A stretch of 64,000 bases of DNA from Ooceraea biroi (GCF_003672135.1 NC_039511.1:7094464-7158463); one strand, 5' to 3'; numbered from the stretch's first letter, positions 1 to 12,088 are shown. Notes: generated by a model not told the origin, from the sequence alone. Translations and numbers: made by a program.

Positions 1-865
1 ATATATGTATGGGCAGCTTCCAGGTCCCTCATTTTTTCATTTTGTGGTTACTTCACCTTTTCGTTTTTCGTGTGACTATATATAACTAGAGATCCTCCAG
101 GGAGAGTTAAGACAATCCGTCGCCATTGGGCGAAAACGGAAATGACGTTCAATTGGCGTCAACTGTTTAAACGTAAATAAATAGAAGAATGATAGAATAC
201 GAAAGATTTACTAAGTCAATAACTTTTGCAGTATAATTAAAATTACAAGGATGAAATAAGTATCAAATATTACTATTATATATTTACAATTTTGTATATA
301 TTGCATAAACGTATAATGTCCTAAAAAAATACAATTAGAATGTACATTATTTATGTGTATATCTTGTAATTATTGCAAAAATTCTTGTATATCTTGTGAT
401 TATTTAAAAACTTCTTGTATAACAACAGTCTTGTATAACAATATTTATAAAGTTGATTGTATAATACAAATAAACATTGATTTTATGTGATTGATTTTTT
501 TATTTATACCTAGATGTTTTCAATTGTATATTGTACTGCTACACGGCTAAGATGATAACTGCATCTGGAATAAACAAACAATATATTGTAAACACTACTT
601 ATAAGTAGTAAGATTTGTGCATTCCAATATAATTGAGGTAATTGAAAAGCACAGTACTATTTTAGTAACAATTTTAAATAATTTTATTGAGGCACTGCAT
701 GCATTGCCATGCTTTTACTAGAATAATGATTAGTTTTGGACGGTAACGATTTACTACATATCTTAAGTCTGAACGCATAAAATCTTAACATTATTTTTTG
801 TTTTAAATTGTGGCATTCGGGCACTGTAAATGGTATGTCATTATATAATTCCATAAAAAATGATT

Positions 866-3800
866 TTAAATTAATATTTTGTTTGAACGAACATGTTTAT
901 AATAAAATCTAAACATTTTCTCCATCTTTAAGAAAAAACTGAATGTAGCAGCGTTGACGTAATACAAAGTATTATGTCCACTAGCTTTACACCGAGTTAA
1001 CACGCTATAAAAATACAATGTTGAACGTTTTGAGCCAGTTGTCATGATACAAATACTACAGGTTTTTTGAGTTTTTAATATGTTTGCAACGATATAACCA
1101 GCAATATTATAAAGTTTGTTCATCTCTGTTTTAGATAATGTGACAGCCTGAGGTGAATAATGTGGAATTTCTGCTCGAATGTCAGGTGTTATAAAGTACA
1201 TTTGTTTATCTCTATTTTGCATTAGTACGTCTAAGAATTCGGATAAAAATTCTCGATCGTCCTCTTCGTAGTTGCTATTAGAAATGCATTTCATAAATTG
1301 TGAAATACATATTAATTTCAAATTATTTTTGAACTGAAGAGCAGTTGGTATAACATTTTTCATCCTGACGAGTGAAAATAAATTCTCAAGACAATCTTGA
1401 GTGAGGCGTGAAGGTAGGAAAAATTTGAAACCCCGTTCGTTTAAAAGATATGCTGTAAGTTCTAAAACTGTTTTGGTTGAAATTAAAACCGCAGTTTGTA
1501 TTGGTTTCCAATGACCTTTGCTGCCTACTTTCATGTCATGAAACAGTTCAATAACATCTTCTAAAAAGCATATAGTTTCCTTAAATTTGTCTTGGTTTAA
1601 ATATCCTAAAGTTAAAGAAATTTTTCGCGCACTCATAATACTAAACCATCTTGCGATTACTTCAATAAATTTTGCAGTTGTTAACCGTGGATCGTCTGGA
1701 TTATTATTTGATAAAAATTGAAGAGCAGAACTGACTTCATAGCTTAGAACATGCATTGAGTTTTTAACGCGCATTTTTTGGAAGTGATTTTTCTTGTCCA
1801 AGAACTCTTCTCGTAACTTAGGAACTAACTTTAAGTCACAACCTTCATCTGCTACAATTATATCGTGTAAATGACTACATTGCACTGTTTCAGACATTAA
1901 ATGAAATTTATCAATAAATTTCTGTGGTAATGTAATAAATTCATTGTTTAAAAGTGCAGCTTTAATATTTTTTAAAGCATGGGGTGTATCGGCATAAAAG
2001 AATAGTTTTCGATTATCACTACACGGATGTTTGTAACTATTTACCGTCTGTAAATGTCGTAATGCTTGAATGCCAAATGTTCCCCACATAGCTTGATTAT
2101 TTGGCCCCATATCTGATATAACTACAGAAACACGTAAGCCAATTTCCTCTGCCTTTTCAATTGTTGTTATAATAATCGGTTTAAACATTTTTCCATCTAC
2201 TTTAGCGCTTGTAAAATAATAATAAGCTACCACTTGTTTCTAGCAGAAAGACCAGCCAACATAAAAACTAGCGCATGATTTGCTATTCCTGTGTCATTAG
2301 GCAGCGTGACATTTCCGCAGAACGTTTTAGTACTTGTATCATACAACTGTCCAGGAGTTATGCTCATTTCATCTAAAACTAACATGCACTCTTTATCAAT
2401 ATCATTTAGAAATAAAGAAATCTTTAATTTTAAAAATTCGAAAATTTCCTCACAAATACCACTTTGAAATTTTAGATTCTCCAATTTTCTGCTTAAAGTA
2501 CATAATGCTGGTAAAGGTATCTTTTGTTCAAGCAATTCTGAGTAGCCTGAAGTTCTACAAGCAAATTTTAACCGGAAAGCTTTTAGCACAGTGTTATTAC
2601 ACCAACGAGGTAGTTTTTTATACTCTTTGGTTAGTAATTTTAATTGATCGCTATTAAAAATGGTAGAAACTGAGTTGAAAATAGTGTTGTTAATTACTTG
2701 CTTCTGGAGTCTGTTGATTTTACGTTGCGCAACATCTAATTTGTACTTTAACTTTCGTTTCAGTTTTTCGTTGCGAATAAATATTGTTTCCATTTTATTG
2801 ATCCAATCTTGACTGACTTGTACAAAACCATTTTTGTTTTGCGACAATATAAGTGGCTTTTCGAATGTATCTGAATCATCGGATTTGCTGCTTGCCAAAT
2901 CATCTTGTATAACAGTTGCGCTACAATTTCCTTCGTTTTCAATTAATGAGTCAGTTTCCATCATTGGCTCCTTCGGATCTGTTAACTTTTCTACAGTACA
3001 AAATACAAAAAACAAAAAAGCTAGTAACAAACAATATATAAAGGAAACATATTAACATTGAGTTTCTCTTATATATACATATAAAGAAAACATAATAAAC
3101 TAATAGAACATTTAAAATATACTTTCGTGAAGAAACTTACTTTTAATTATTTATTAGTTTATTGTATTGAAAATAGCATAATGTAAGAACTGATACTTAT
3201 ATATTTATGTATTGAACAAAATATATAATATATATTTCTTTTACATTCAAATAATATGAAAATCAACTTTGTGAATATGAAAAAAAGTCATGTACCTAGT
3301 GTATCAGTATTTTGCATTGGCAGTTGCGATGAGGGTCCGAATATTATCGGGACAGCATTTGGCTTCAATCGAAGTTGACCAGATGCAGTAATTGTAAACA
3401 TTTCTTTTAAAAATGAACCTATTCATTAAATACAATTATTTTTAAAGTAAAACATTGTTAAATTGTTCACAAATCGAACAATGTGTATACTCACACATAA
3501 ATCTGCCTGCACTAATATTTATGAATATAAGAATATAAGAAAAGCAAAATTTAATAAATGAGAAACAAAATCAGAATTAATCTCTGTTATATTTATATAC
3601 ATATACGACGTGTTCAACATGCAATTCGAGCAACTCAGAATGTCTGTATCTGAAACCTATCATTTGTCATAGCAATAAATAAAGCTAGTTGAAGAGGCCT
3701 ATATATTACACAGAATGTCTATATAATAACATATTCATATAGAATTAAAAACCATATATAAATAAAACTGTTACGGTATATATCCAATTTGGGTACTACT

Positions 3801-3956
3801 TACTTCGCAGTATGCAGAATATTTTCCTGGCGTCTGATCTGTATGAGGCATATTTTCAATTCACTTTTGTCTCTTTTTTGGATCCTGAGGAAATTTGAAC
3901 ATTTTATATCCTTTTGCTGACGAATTCGTGCAGTAACCAGCGCCGCATCCAGGCAT
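866..3956 (-). pseudogene. P-element/THAP9-type transposase, spliced and broken
   Basis: A P-type transposase binds element ends through an N-terminal THAP zinc finger and cuts with an RNase H-like domain. Three exons are visible: 3804-3956 (THAP start), about 3296-3402 (ending in the THAP-typical AVPIIF motif) and 866-2990 (coiled coil, then the catalytic region). Splice signals are good: GTAAGT donor after 3804, GTACA donor after 3296, and a TGTAG acceptor before 2990. The core shows LVLDEMSI, LVFMLAGLSARNKW and VVISDMGPNNQAMW, as in THAP9/P transposases. Two breaks are seen: a TGA at codon 32 (3861-3863), and a TAG after RNKW near 2224 where the frame shifts. The rest of the catalytic half is open from 2233 down to 866. 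Confidence 0.85.
3804..3956 (-). other. THAP zinc-finger exon with premature stop
   Basis: Translation from the ATG at 3956 gives MPGCGAGYCTNSSAKGYKMF, the start of a C2CH THAP finger (Cys4 and Cys9). An in-frame TGA follows at codon 32, where THAP proteins usually have an invariant Trp (TGG). After the stop the frame continues with the expected IENMPH...SAYCE stretch to a GTAAGT donor. A single base change would therefore explain the stop. Confidence 0.8.
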
Positions 3957-4437
3957 TTTTGTATCTGATAAAATAAATTTTATAATTAATTCATAACAGC
4001 GATTATTATAAAAATTATAATAAAACATGGATTAAATAAGACAATGTTGACATTTAAATAATATGAGATTTTAGGTTAAACTGTACGAAGCTATAGCGTT
4101 CGTTTTTTTACGTTTAATTTTTATTTTTTGCAGACACATTAAGACAGAACATTAAGTTTATTTAATTAGAAATAATAATATATTTTCTATACTTACGCTG
4201 TCGTGTGTACTAATTAACAATATGAAAGAAAATACGATTGTCAACAACTGTTGACATGAACAGATGTTCTTTAGATTGTCTTCACACTCTTTACACTCTT
4301 TACACTATGTGTAGTAGCCGTAGTGGGAGACATCCGGTTTCGCCCACCAATAAAAAAACGCGATCACGGTGTCTTAACTCTCCCTGGAGGATCTCTATAT
4401 ACAGGGTGGGGCAATAACTAATACCACCTTAAATATC

Positions 4438-5490
4438 TTCTAATTTATAAGGTCCAGAGGAAAATTTATGTAATTAAAATTATACGGTACGAAGGGGGCT
4501 AACATATGGCGATAATAATTTTTGTCCTGGTGGAGGCGCTTCGAAGATATCAAGGTCACCTTCATTTTTTTTAATAGGTTCGGTATGTTTTTTTTCCATA
4601 ATTTTATAGAGGAGCTTAAAACAAGTACGGAACTCATCACACAAAATTATTGAACAAGATTAAATGTAAATGAAAACGATAAAAAATACATTTTTATATT
4701 AAATGAAATTTACGTTTAAAAGATGTACGAAATGACGCTTTATTAGTATGTTTTGTCGGAATGTTTTGATTTTGACATTCCTCATAAATGAGGATCAACT
4801 TGTTCTTCAAACGGATACATCGATGAAAATAAATAGTGACGTAAACTTATTTCAATGAAAAAAAAGACCCTTTGAAGGCCATCTTAATAAGTTCACAGGA
4901 TAAGATAAACATAAAAAATAGTATCGATAGATAAGTCAATCGTGCAAGATGTATTCATTTGAAGAACAAGTCGACATGATGGAGAATGACCTCATTTATG
5001 GAGAATGTGAAAAAATTCAGTGAGAGCGCAAAATTTATACGCTGAACGATATCCTAATCGCACTTAGCCTTCGCGTCGAACATTTAAAATCCTATTTATT
5101 TTCATCGATGTATCCGTTTGAAGAACAAGTTGATCCTCATTTATGAGGAATGTCAAAATCAAAACATTCCGACAAAACATACTAATAAAGCGTCATTTCG
5201 TACATCTTTTAAACGTAAATTTCATTTAATATAAAAATGTATTTTTTATCGTTTTCATTTACATTTAATCTTGTTCAATAATTTTGTGTGATGAGTTCCG
5301 TACTTGTTTTAAGCTCCTCTATAAAATTATGGAAAAAAAACATACCGAACCTATTTAAAAAAATGAAGGTGACCTCGATATCTTCGAAGCGCCTCCACCA
5401 GGACAAAAATTATTATCGCCATATGTTAGTCCCCTTCATACCGTATAATTTTGATTACATAAATTTTCCTCTGGACCTTATAAATTAGAA
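4438..5490. mobile_element. Foldback element with two equal 399-bp inverted arms
   Basis: 4438-4836 and 5092-5490 are inverted copies, 399 bp each, with very few differences; each encodes the same meaningless 66-codon frame. The 255-bp spacer (4837-5091) is not palindromic. A TA-flanked end CAGGGTGGGG starts at 4402, just outside the left arm, and its partner is missing on the right, where a different sequence (CAGTGCTCGG) begins at 5491. This looks like a Tc1/mariner-class element rearranged into a foldback form. No intact transposase is present. Confidence 0.75.
4949..5100 (+). pseudogene. Transposase N-terminal helix-turn-helix remnant (DUF4817-like)
   Basis: The spacer of the foldback starts a reading frame MYSFEEQVDMM, followed after indels by LIYGECEK, LYAERYP and RTFKN-like pieces spread over different frames. 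This order is typical of the N-terminal DNA-binding domain of insect Tc-like transposases. A shortened version of the same start (MYPFEEQVD) lies in the right arm at 5107 and, inverted, in the left arm. It is a fragment with no function expected. Confidence 0.55.
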
Positions 5491-5840
5491 CAGTGCTCGG
5501 AATTAGTTGCACATTTCGGCCCGATTTCAGAGGCGACGCCTACTATTCCCTTCTGCCCCCTCGGGGCTGAGCGGCCAGGCTGCCGCGGCGAGCCGACCGC
5601 GCGCCTGATGATGTTTCTCAGGAGCGTCTCTATATAAAAAGTATTCTATGTCGTACCTTCCGTCAAATTGTCATTGAAATATAAACAATTTGTATTTTTA
5701 TAAATAATTAAACGCTCAATTTTCTATTATTAATATATTATAATAATATATATTATTATAATAATGTATATTATTATAAATATATATGTTTTATTATTAT
5801 ATACATTTTTGATATAATATGTAATATAATTGATTTTGAC
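5491..5840. other. Possible hAT-type terminus and AT-rich spacer
   Basis: The sequence CAGTGCTCGGAATTAG at 5491 has the CAGTG start common in hAT inverted ends, followed by GC-rich sequence to about 5630 and then AT-rich simple sequence. No matching inverted end was found on the far side of the hAT fragments, so assigning this end to them is inference. No gene is seen here. Confidence 0.35.
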
Positions 5841-6590
5841 AATAACTTTCCACATCACCCGTGAGGTATTGGTGATGCATATTTTTTAAGTTTCCCAATA
5901 GGCCTCTTTCACTAAGAGATGAAAATGATAAATATGTGTCTTGGCAGGAAAGTAAAATCGTAAGATATCATATAAAGTCGAAAGAGAAATCAGAAGATAT
6001 GGATAATACGATTCATCTAAAAGTGTGAAAAATTGGACTCCCTTTTCTAGACGTGCCTTTACAAAAAGATCACTTTGCAAATCGTAAAGTTTTTTCTGAA
6101 ATTCTACGCTTTGCTCCTGAATTTGAACAATAAGTGAGGTTTTAAAAAGTATTAAATCTTTTCTTAGCGTTTCAAAATCACGGAAACGCGTATCAAATTG
6201 ATTTATTAAAATCAATTATATCGAAATGTTTTTCAAAATTACAATTTGTGCCGTGTTCTTCAAAGAGAATCTTGCAATTTTAATAATTATATTATATTAA
6301 TATTAATAATATTTAATAATGTTAATACTTTTTGTGTGACCGTTTGCATTGCGGTGCATAGTTTCACAACTTTCTCACATAACGCTTCTTGATGAATAAT
6401 GCAATGAATGACAGGAAACTTTAAATCACGCTGGTTTATTTGATCGAAAAATCCGTTTTTTGAACCTAGCATTGCGTTTGCGCCATCAGTTACGATAGTC
6501 GAACATTTTGAAAAATCAGTATCAAATTTTTGGAGAGTTAAGTAACAGCTTCGAAGAAGATCAATACCCGTTGTTGTACCATGTAATTAC
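5841..6590 (-). pseudogene. hAT transposase fragment, internally deleted copy
   Basis: The minus strand encodes pieces closely matching the larger copy at 6911-8711: MLGSKNGFFDQINQRDLKFP (6472 downward) and the segment around FRDFETLRKDLILF (6215-5886). The part between them, matching about 7810-8220 of the other copy, is missing. The 3' flank with the TACCTCACGGGTGATG-like sequence is shared as well. It is an internally deleted copy in opposite orientation and cannot be functional. Confidence 0.75.
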
Positions 6591-6910
6591 TAAAAGATAA
6601 TGAAGATGATGACGAAATATAATAAGCAGTAGTATCTTTATGCTATTACACGTAGCATTATCGCTATTATCAAGTAACATTTTCGGTCTTGTAATATGGG
6701 TCTTTTAATTTCGCGCCTCAGGCACGTATTCCTACAGTGCGATATGCAATTGTTTTATCGCTTCTGTTGTTTCTCAACGGTATCTCACCAGCGAAACGGG
6801 CATGGTAAGAGTTCGAGCTTTAAAGATCCACGTTACGGAAAAAGGTGCTATTTGCATAAGAGCGATAGTGATAGAGATACACTAGTGTGACATTGCTTAT
6901 TAATCGACCA

Positions 6911-8711
6911 ATGGACCAAATGGAGCGAAGATACGTGCAATCTTTTGATAAGGTATGGGAAGAAATTTTTTTTGCATCTATTTACAATAAAACCACCTGT
7001 CTTCTGTGTGGTTATCAACCCTCCATTGTTAAAAAATTTGTCCTTGAGAGACATTTAAAAATTAAACATCTTAATGAGTACTCAAAATATGTGGATCAGG
7101 AGAAATCTAATCTAATCGAAGGTTTAAAATTAGTTTATCAAGAAGGTGTAGTTCGAATTCTCATATCGATAATGCTACACCTTCGGTAAAAGCTCTTACA
7201 GTATCGTACGCTATTTCAAATCTTCTCGCGAAAAATTCCAAGCCGTTTTGCGATGGAAAATTTATAAAGAAATGCATCATCACAGCAGTGGAGTCGTTTG
7301 GAAATTCTTTGACTCTTGAAGAAGCTGCTAGCATTCCATTAAGTGATAAAACTGTTAAATCGCGAATAGATGATATTACTTCTTCCCTACAAAACAAATT
7401 AAAATCTTTATTAGGATCTTGTTCTTTTTTTTCATTATGTCTTGATGAAAGCACCGATAATCGGCATGTGAGTCAATTGAGTATTTTTGCTCGAATCGTG
7501 CAAACCGATTTTTTATATGTCAAGGAGCTTTTAGATTTTGTCCCACTACATGGCACAACGAAAGGTATTGATATCTTCGAAGCTGTTAACCAAACACTTC
7601 AAAAATTTGATAGTGATTTTTTAAAATGTTCCGCTATCGTAACTGATGGCGCAAAGGCAATGTTAGGTTCAAAAAACGGGTTCTTCGGTCAAATTAAGCA
7701 GCGAGATTTAAAGTTCCCAGTCATTCATTGTATTATTCATCAAGAAGCGTTATGTGGGAAAGTTGTGAAACTGTGTACCTCTATGCAAACTGTCACAAAA
7801 ATTATTAATACTATTAAAGGCGGTCTAAAATTCCTTTCTCATCGAAAGTTTCAACTCTTTCTGGAGGAGCATAACGCAATTTACACAGATGTGCCTCTGT
7901 ATTGTGAAGTTCGGTGGCTCAGTGCAGGAAAGTGTTTAGAAAAGTTCTTTGCAATAAGAAAAGAGATCTTCCTTTTCTTGCAAGACGAATTACCTGCAAA
8001 ATTTGAGGAATTTTAATTTTTCTTCACAGATGTAGACTCACTTTGCGAGCTTGCTTTAATAACTGACATGACAAATCATTTAAATATTTTAAATTTAAAG
8101 CTGCAAAAGACCAATCAAATCATTTCGCAATTAGTTTGTCATGTCGATTCTTTTCGCAAAAAGTTAGTATTATTTAAAAATCAATTAGAAAATAATATTT
8201 TTCATTTTTTTCCTTCTTGCCAGATTCTCTTTGAAGAACACGGATCAAATTGTAAGTTTGAAAAACATTTCGCTATAATTGATTCTTTAATAAATCAATT
8301 TGATACGTGTTTCCGTGATTTTGAAACGCTAAGAAAAGATTTAATACTTTTCGAGAACCCACGCATTGTCCAAATTCAAGAGCAAAGCTTAGATTTTCAG
8401 GAAGAACTTTGCGATTTGCAAAGTGATCTTTTTTTAAAGGCACGTCCAGAAAATGGGGTCGAATTTTTCAAACTTTAAATGTATCACGTTATCCACGTCT
8501 TCGAAATTTCGGTCTTCGAATTTTCTCCATGTTCGGATCCACATATTTATGCGAATGCTCTTTTTCTAGAATGAAATTAACAAAAACGGAAAAGCGTTCT
8601 TCCTTGAGCGATACATCATTGTCCTCGCTGATGCTAAATAATTCTTCTAAACTCTCTGTGGATGTATCCTCCCTAGTAGCTTCATGTAAGCGACCTAGAA
8701 GGTCAAATTAA
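6911..8711 (+). pseudogene. hAT-family transposase (GTF2IRD2/ZBED5-like), multiply broken
   Basis: hAT transposases cut and insert DNA with an RNase H-like fold and dimerise through a C-terminal domain. The frame from the ATG at 6911 begins with a BED-like zinc finger (CLLCGYQPS...ERHLKIKH). Then come the catalytic region with SLCLDESTDNRHVSQLSIFA and CSAIVTDGAKAMLGSKNGFF, CEVRWLSAGKCLEKFF, and a C-terminal hAT-dimer part (FGSTYLCECSFSRMKL, 8530-8580). The pattern matches proteins related to GTF2IRD2/ZBED5. Breaks are a frame change near 7150, an in-frame TAA at 8014-8016 and another frame change near 8475. A start upstream of 6911 would use GTG at 6887; ATG is preferred. Confidence 0.8.
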
Positions 8712-8962
8712 AATTTTTAAATTGTTTCTTCCGCTTCATCTTTCAACTTTACATGATTTTATATCTTGCTTTCCTGCCAAGCCACATATTATCATTTTCA
8801 TCTCTTAGTGGAATAGGCCTACTGGGGAAACCACTTTAAACAAACGCATCAACAATAGTACCTCACGGGTGATGCGGAAAGCTATTATCAAAATTAATTA
8901 TATTAAGTATAAAAAAATAAATATCAAAAGTAAGTATATTATATATTATTATAATAAATATA

Positions 8963-9337
8963 CAGGGCTTTCGAAAAGTAACGGACCCACCCCCTATCTC
9001 AGAATCTATGCATCATAGCGAAAATTGACCCAAACAAAAGTTTTATGGTTTATAAAGTTCTGTTCTTTTGTGACCTCAAATTTGACCTTGATCTCGACCT
9101 TGAAGGTTATTTGAAGGTCAATTTGCGTTTTTTAAATGGGAATTGCTATTTTTGACCCCGGATATGGAAAAAGCGGGAAATTATACGTTCAGATATGTAA
9201 TCTTGTGATAGTCAAAATGACATCCAAGGCTGATCTTCAAGCCTTTTGACCTTTATCAAATCACAGTTGTTAGTTTCTCACACTCTTAGTCTTATCCAGG
9301 GACAACGAACGTGGACGTAGTGAGAATCTTCCCCCTT
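8963..9337. other. TA-flanked transposon end and AT-rich filler
   Basis: TA followed by CAGGGCTTTCGAAAAGTAACG at 8963 looks like one end of a Tc1/mariner-class element, perhaps that of the DD41D copy at 9911-10986. No inverted partner was found, so the link is inference. The rest of the stretch has no gene. Confidence 0.35.
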
Positions 9338-9875
9338 AGGGTGCTAGATTATCGTGAGTCCTCTTGCCTCTCACGATTTGGGGTGCTTGATTATATGTTT
9401 GTTATTTTTTGATTATCGTGAGTCCCTTGCCTCTCACGATTTGGGGTTCTTGATTATCGTGAGTCCCCTTGCCTCTCACGATTTGGGGTGCTTGATAACG
9501 TGAGTCCCTTGCCTCTCACGATTTGGGGTGCTTGATTATCGTGAGTCCCCTTGCCTCTCACGATTTGGGTGCTTGATTATATGATCTGCCTCACATTGGG
9601 TTTGAATCGTGAGCCCCTTGCCTCTCACGATTTGGGGTGCTTGATATATTTTTCGTTGGGTGCTTGAATATCGTGAGTCCCCTTGCCTCTCACGATTTGG
9701 GGTGCTTGATTATCGTGAGTCCCCTTGCCTCTCAACGATTTGGGGTGCTTGATTAACGTGAGTCCCCTTGCCTCTCACGATTTGGGGTGCTTGATTAACG
9801 TGAGTCCCCTTGCCTCTCACGATTTGGGGTGCTTGATTAACGTGAGTCCCCTTGCCTCTCATGATTTGGGGTGCT
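9338..9875. repeat. 42-bp minisatellite, about 11 units, each with an internal hairpin
   Basis: The unit reads approximately GATTATCGTGAGTCCCCTTG followed by CCTCTCACGATTTGGGGTGC and TT. CGTGAG and CTCACG pair, so each unit can form a short stem with a TCCCCTTGCCT loop. Eleven copies of GCCTCTCA-type cores were counted. Some units are interrupted by 20-30 bp insertions (near 9390, 9575, 9640). It resembles a CRISPR array only superficially: there are no unique spacers. Confidence 0.9.
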
Positions 9876-9910
9876 ACTCGCGACTCATTATTTAGATTGA
9901 TTGAAAAATC

Positions 9911-10986
9911 TTACAACAAATGTTCGAATTGTTGCTCTTGAACTGCTTGGCAATGTGCCAATCTATGATAAAAACTTGAAACCGAATTCCTGTAAGTTTC
10001 CTCTGGTATGGCTTCTATTTCACGGGTTATCCTATTCCGCAAATCATCTAAATCTTGAGGCTTCGTAGTGTAGACCTTCCCTTTTAAGTACCCCCAAAAG
10101 AAATAATCTAGAGGATTCAGGTCTGGAGATCTAGCTGGCCATTCAATGGCATCCCTACGTCCGATCCATCTGTCAGGAAATGTTTCGTCCAAATATCGAC
10201 GAACGTTAACTCCATAATGTGGAGGAGCCCCATCCTGTTGAAAGTAAATGTCATCAAAATTACCATCTGCTAAATTCCGTATGGCTGGTATAATTTGTTC
10301 TCGAAGCATGTTTTCATACATCTGAGCTGTTAAATTGCCCTCGATGAAAAATGGCCCAACTGGTCTACCGTTGAAAATACCAGCCCACACATTAACTTTT
10401 TGGGGATGTTGGGTGTGAGTATCTCTCATCCAATGAGGATTATCATCACTCCAATATCTGCTATTTTGTCTATTTACTTGTCCATTTAACTCAAATGTGG
10501 CCTCATCGGAGAAGATAATGTTGTTGAGGAGTAAAGGATCATCGTTAATCATCTGCATCATAATTTCACAAAACTCCACTCGTCTGTCAAAGTCATCTTC
10601 AGATAGTTCCTGAACCAAACGGATTTTATATGGATGCCATTTGTTGAGCTTTAGAATTTTATGTACAGATCCAATCCCAATTTCATGCTCTTGTGAAACG
10701 CGAGGTATGCAATAATGAGGATCTTCGACGAATGACTGTAAGACACATAACGTTTTGTCATCATTCGTTGCTGACTTAGGTCTACCAGGTTTTTCACGAT
10801 CTTTAACACTACCAGTTTCCTCAAAACGTTGAATTGTACGTACAACAGTACTTTTGGAGATGGGATTTTCCTCTACTCTGAAAGTTTCATTAAATAGTCG
10901 CATACCTGCCTATAACCTCTTTGTAGATCACCCCACCCTCCCATTATTAACAGAGATATTCGTTCTCGTTCAGTGAGGTGTGCCAT
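9911..10986 (-). pseudogene. Tc1/mariner-superfamily transposase, DD41D type, one frame break
   Basis: The long frame (330 residues, 10903-9911) carries a paired helix-turn-helix half (STVVRTIQRFEETGSVKDRE, PGRPKS) and a DDE/D domain. The triad is D in IIFSDEATF, D in YFQQDGAPPHY and D in SPDLNPLDYFFWGYLK. Forty-one residues separate the last two Asp, which gives the DD41D class. The true start is probably the ATG at 10986 (MAHLTERERISLL). That start is one frame away from the body, so a one-base indel near 10900 breaks it. The second copy has the same break. Confidence 0.8.
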
Positions 10987-12088
10987 GTTTGAGTTAACTA
11001 CCTATTTGAACTCAGAAAATGAACTAAATTATGAGTGAACAGGGGAGTTATGCTCAGTTTCAATAGTTAACTAAATAATTGCGACAATTCAATCAATCAT
11101 TAAAGAACCCTCTAGATATCATATAAAACATGGGTAAATAGTACATTACGATACAAGTGCGGAGGAATTAGAAATCACCCAAATCTCGGAAGTTGGACGC
11201 ACGAGTCAGAGACGAGTGCGGCCATTTGCATTGTTCACTCATAATTTAGTTCATTTTCTGAGTTCAAATAGGTAGTTAACTCAAACATGGCACACCTCAC
11301 TGAACGAGAACGAATATCTCTGTTAATAATGGGAGGGTGGGGTGATCTACAAAGAGGTTATAGGCAGGTATGCGACTATTTAATGAAACTTTCAGAGTAG
11401 AGGAAAATCCCATCTCCAAAAGTACTGTTGTACGTACAATTCAACGTTTTGAGGAAACTGGTAGTGTTAAAGATCGTGAAAAACCTGGTAGACCTAAGTC
11501 AGCAACGAATGATGACAAAACGTTATGTGTCTTACAGTCATTCGTCGAAGATCCTCATTATTGCATACCTCGCGTTTCACAAGAGCATGAAATTGGGATT
11601 GGATCTGTACATAAAATTCTAAAGCTCAACAAATGGCATCCATATAAAATCCGTTTGGTTCAGGAACTATCTGAAGATGACTTTGACAGACGAGTGGAGT
11701 TTTGTGAAATTATGATGCAGATGATTAACGATGATCCTTTACTCCTCAACAACATTATCTTCTCCGATGAGGCCACATTTGAGTTAAATGGACAAGTAAA
11801 TAGACAAAATAGCAGATATTGGAGTGATGATAATCCTCATTGGATGAGAGATACTCACACCCAACATCCCCAAAAAGTTAATGTGTGGGCTGGTATTTTC
11901 AACGGTAGACCAGTTGGGCCATTTTTCATCGAGGGCAATTTAACAGCTCAGATGTATGAAAACATGCTTCGAGAACAAATTATACCAGCCATACGGAATT
12001 TAGCAGATGGTAATTTTGATGACATTTACTTTCAACAGGATGGGGCTCCTCCACATTATGGAGTTAACGTTCGTCGATATTTGGACGA
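10185..12088. repeat. Inverted duplication of the DD41D transposase, 856-bp arms
   Basis: 10185-11040 and 11233-12088 are inverted copies of equal length around a 192-bp unique centre (11041-11232). Coordinates mirror each other without indels: the ATG at 10986 mirrors the ATG at 11287. The translated arms look identical up to the retrotransposon insertion, including the frame break, which points to duplication after the break arose. Confidence 0.85.
11287..12088 (+). pseudogene. DD41D transposase, second copy, truncated by an LTR element
   Basis: This is the mirror copy of the transposase at 9911-10986. It keeps the DNA-binding region and the first two catalytic Asp (FSDEATF, QQDGAPPHY). 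It stops after VRRYLD at 12088, where the TGTCACGTCCCGG terminus of a gypsy-like LTR begins. The third Asp is lost. Confidence 0.85.

Larger units (their letters stand above)
87..4397 (-). mobile_element. P-element-like (THAP) DNA transposon, about 4.3 kb
   Basis: The element is bounded by perfect 28-bp terminal inverted repeats at 87-114 and 4370-4397 (core AGAGATCCTCCAGGGAGAG). A subterminal inverted pair follows (TGGGCGAAA-type sequence near 126-145 and 4331-4347). Between them lies a spliced THAP transposase on the minus strand. P-type elements normally make 8-bp target duplications. The flanks (79-86 TATATAAC, 4398-4405 TATACAGG) agree only in part, because another element starts at 4402. 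The element is non-functional: the transposase has a nonsense codon and a frame break. Confidence 0.85.

Noticed and set aside
4440..5488. Paired 66-codon ORFs
   Set aside because: They are the same sequence in the two arms of a foldback element, short and without a domain.
9338..9875. CRISPR-like array
   Set aside because: The units are contiguous, without unique spacers of constant length, and the genome is eukaryotic.
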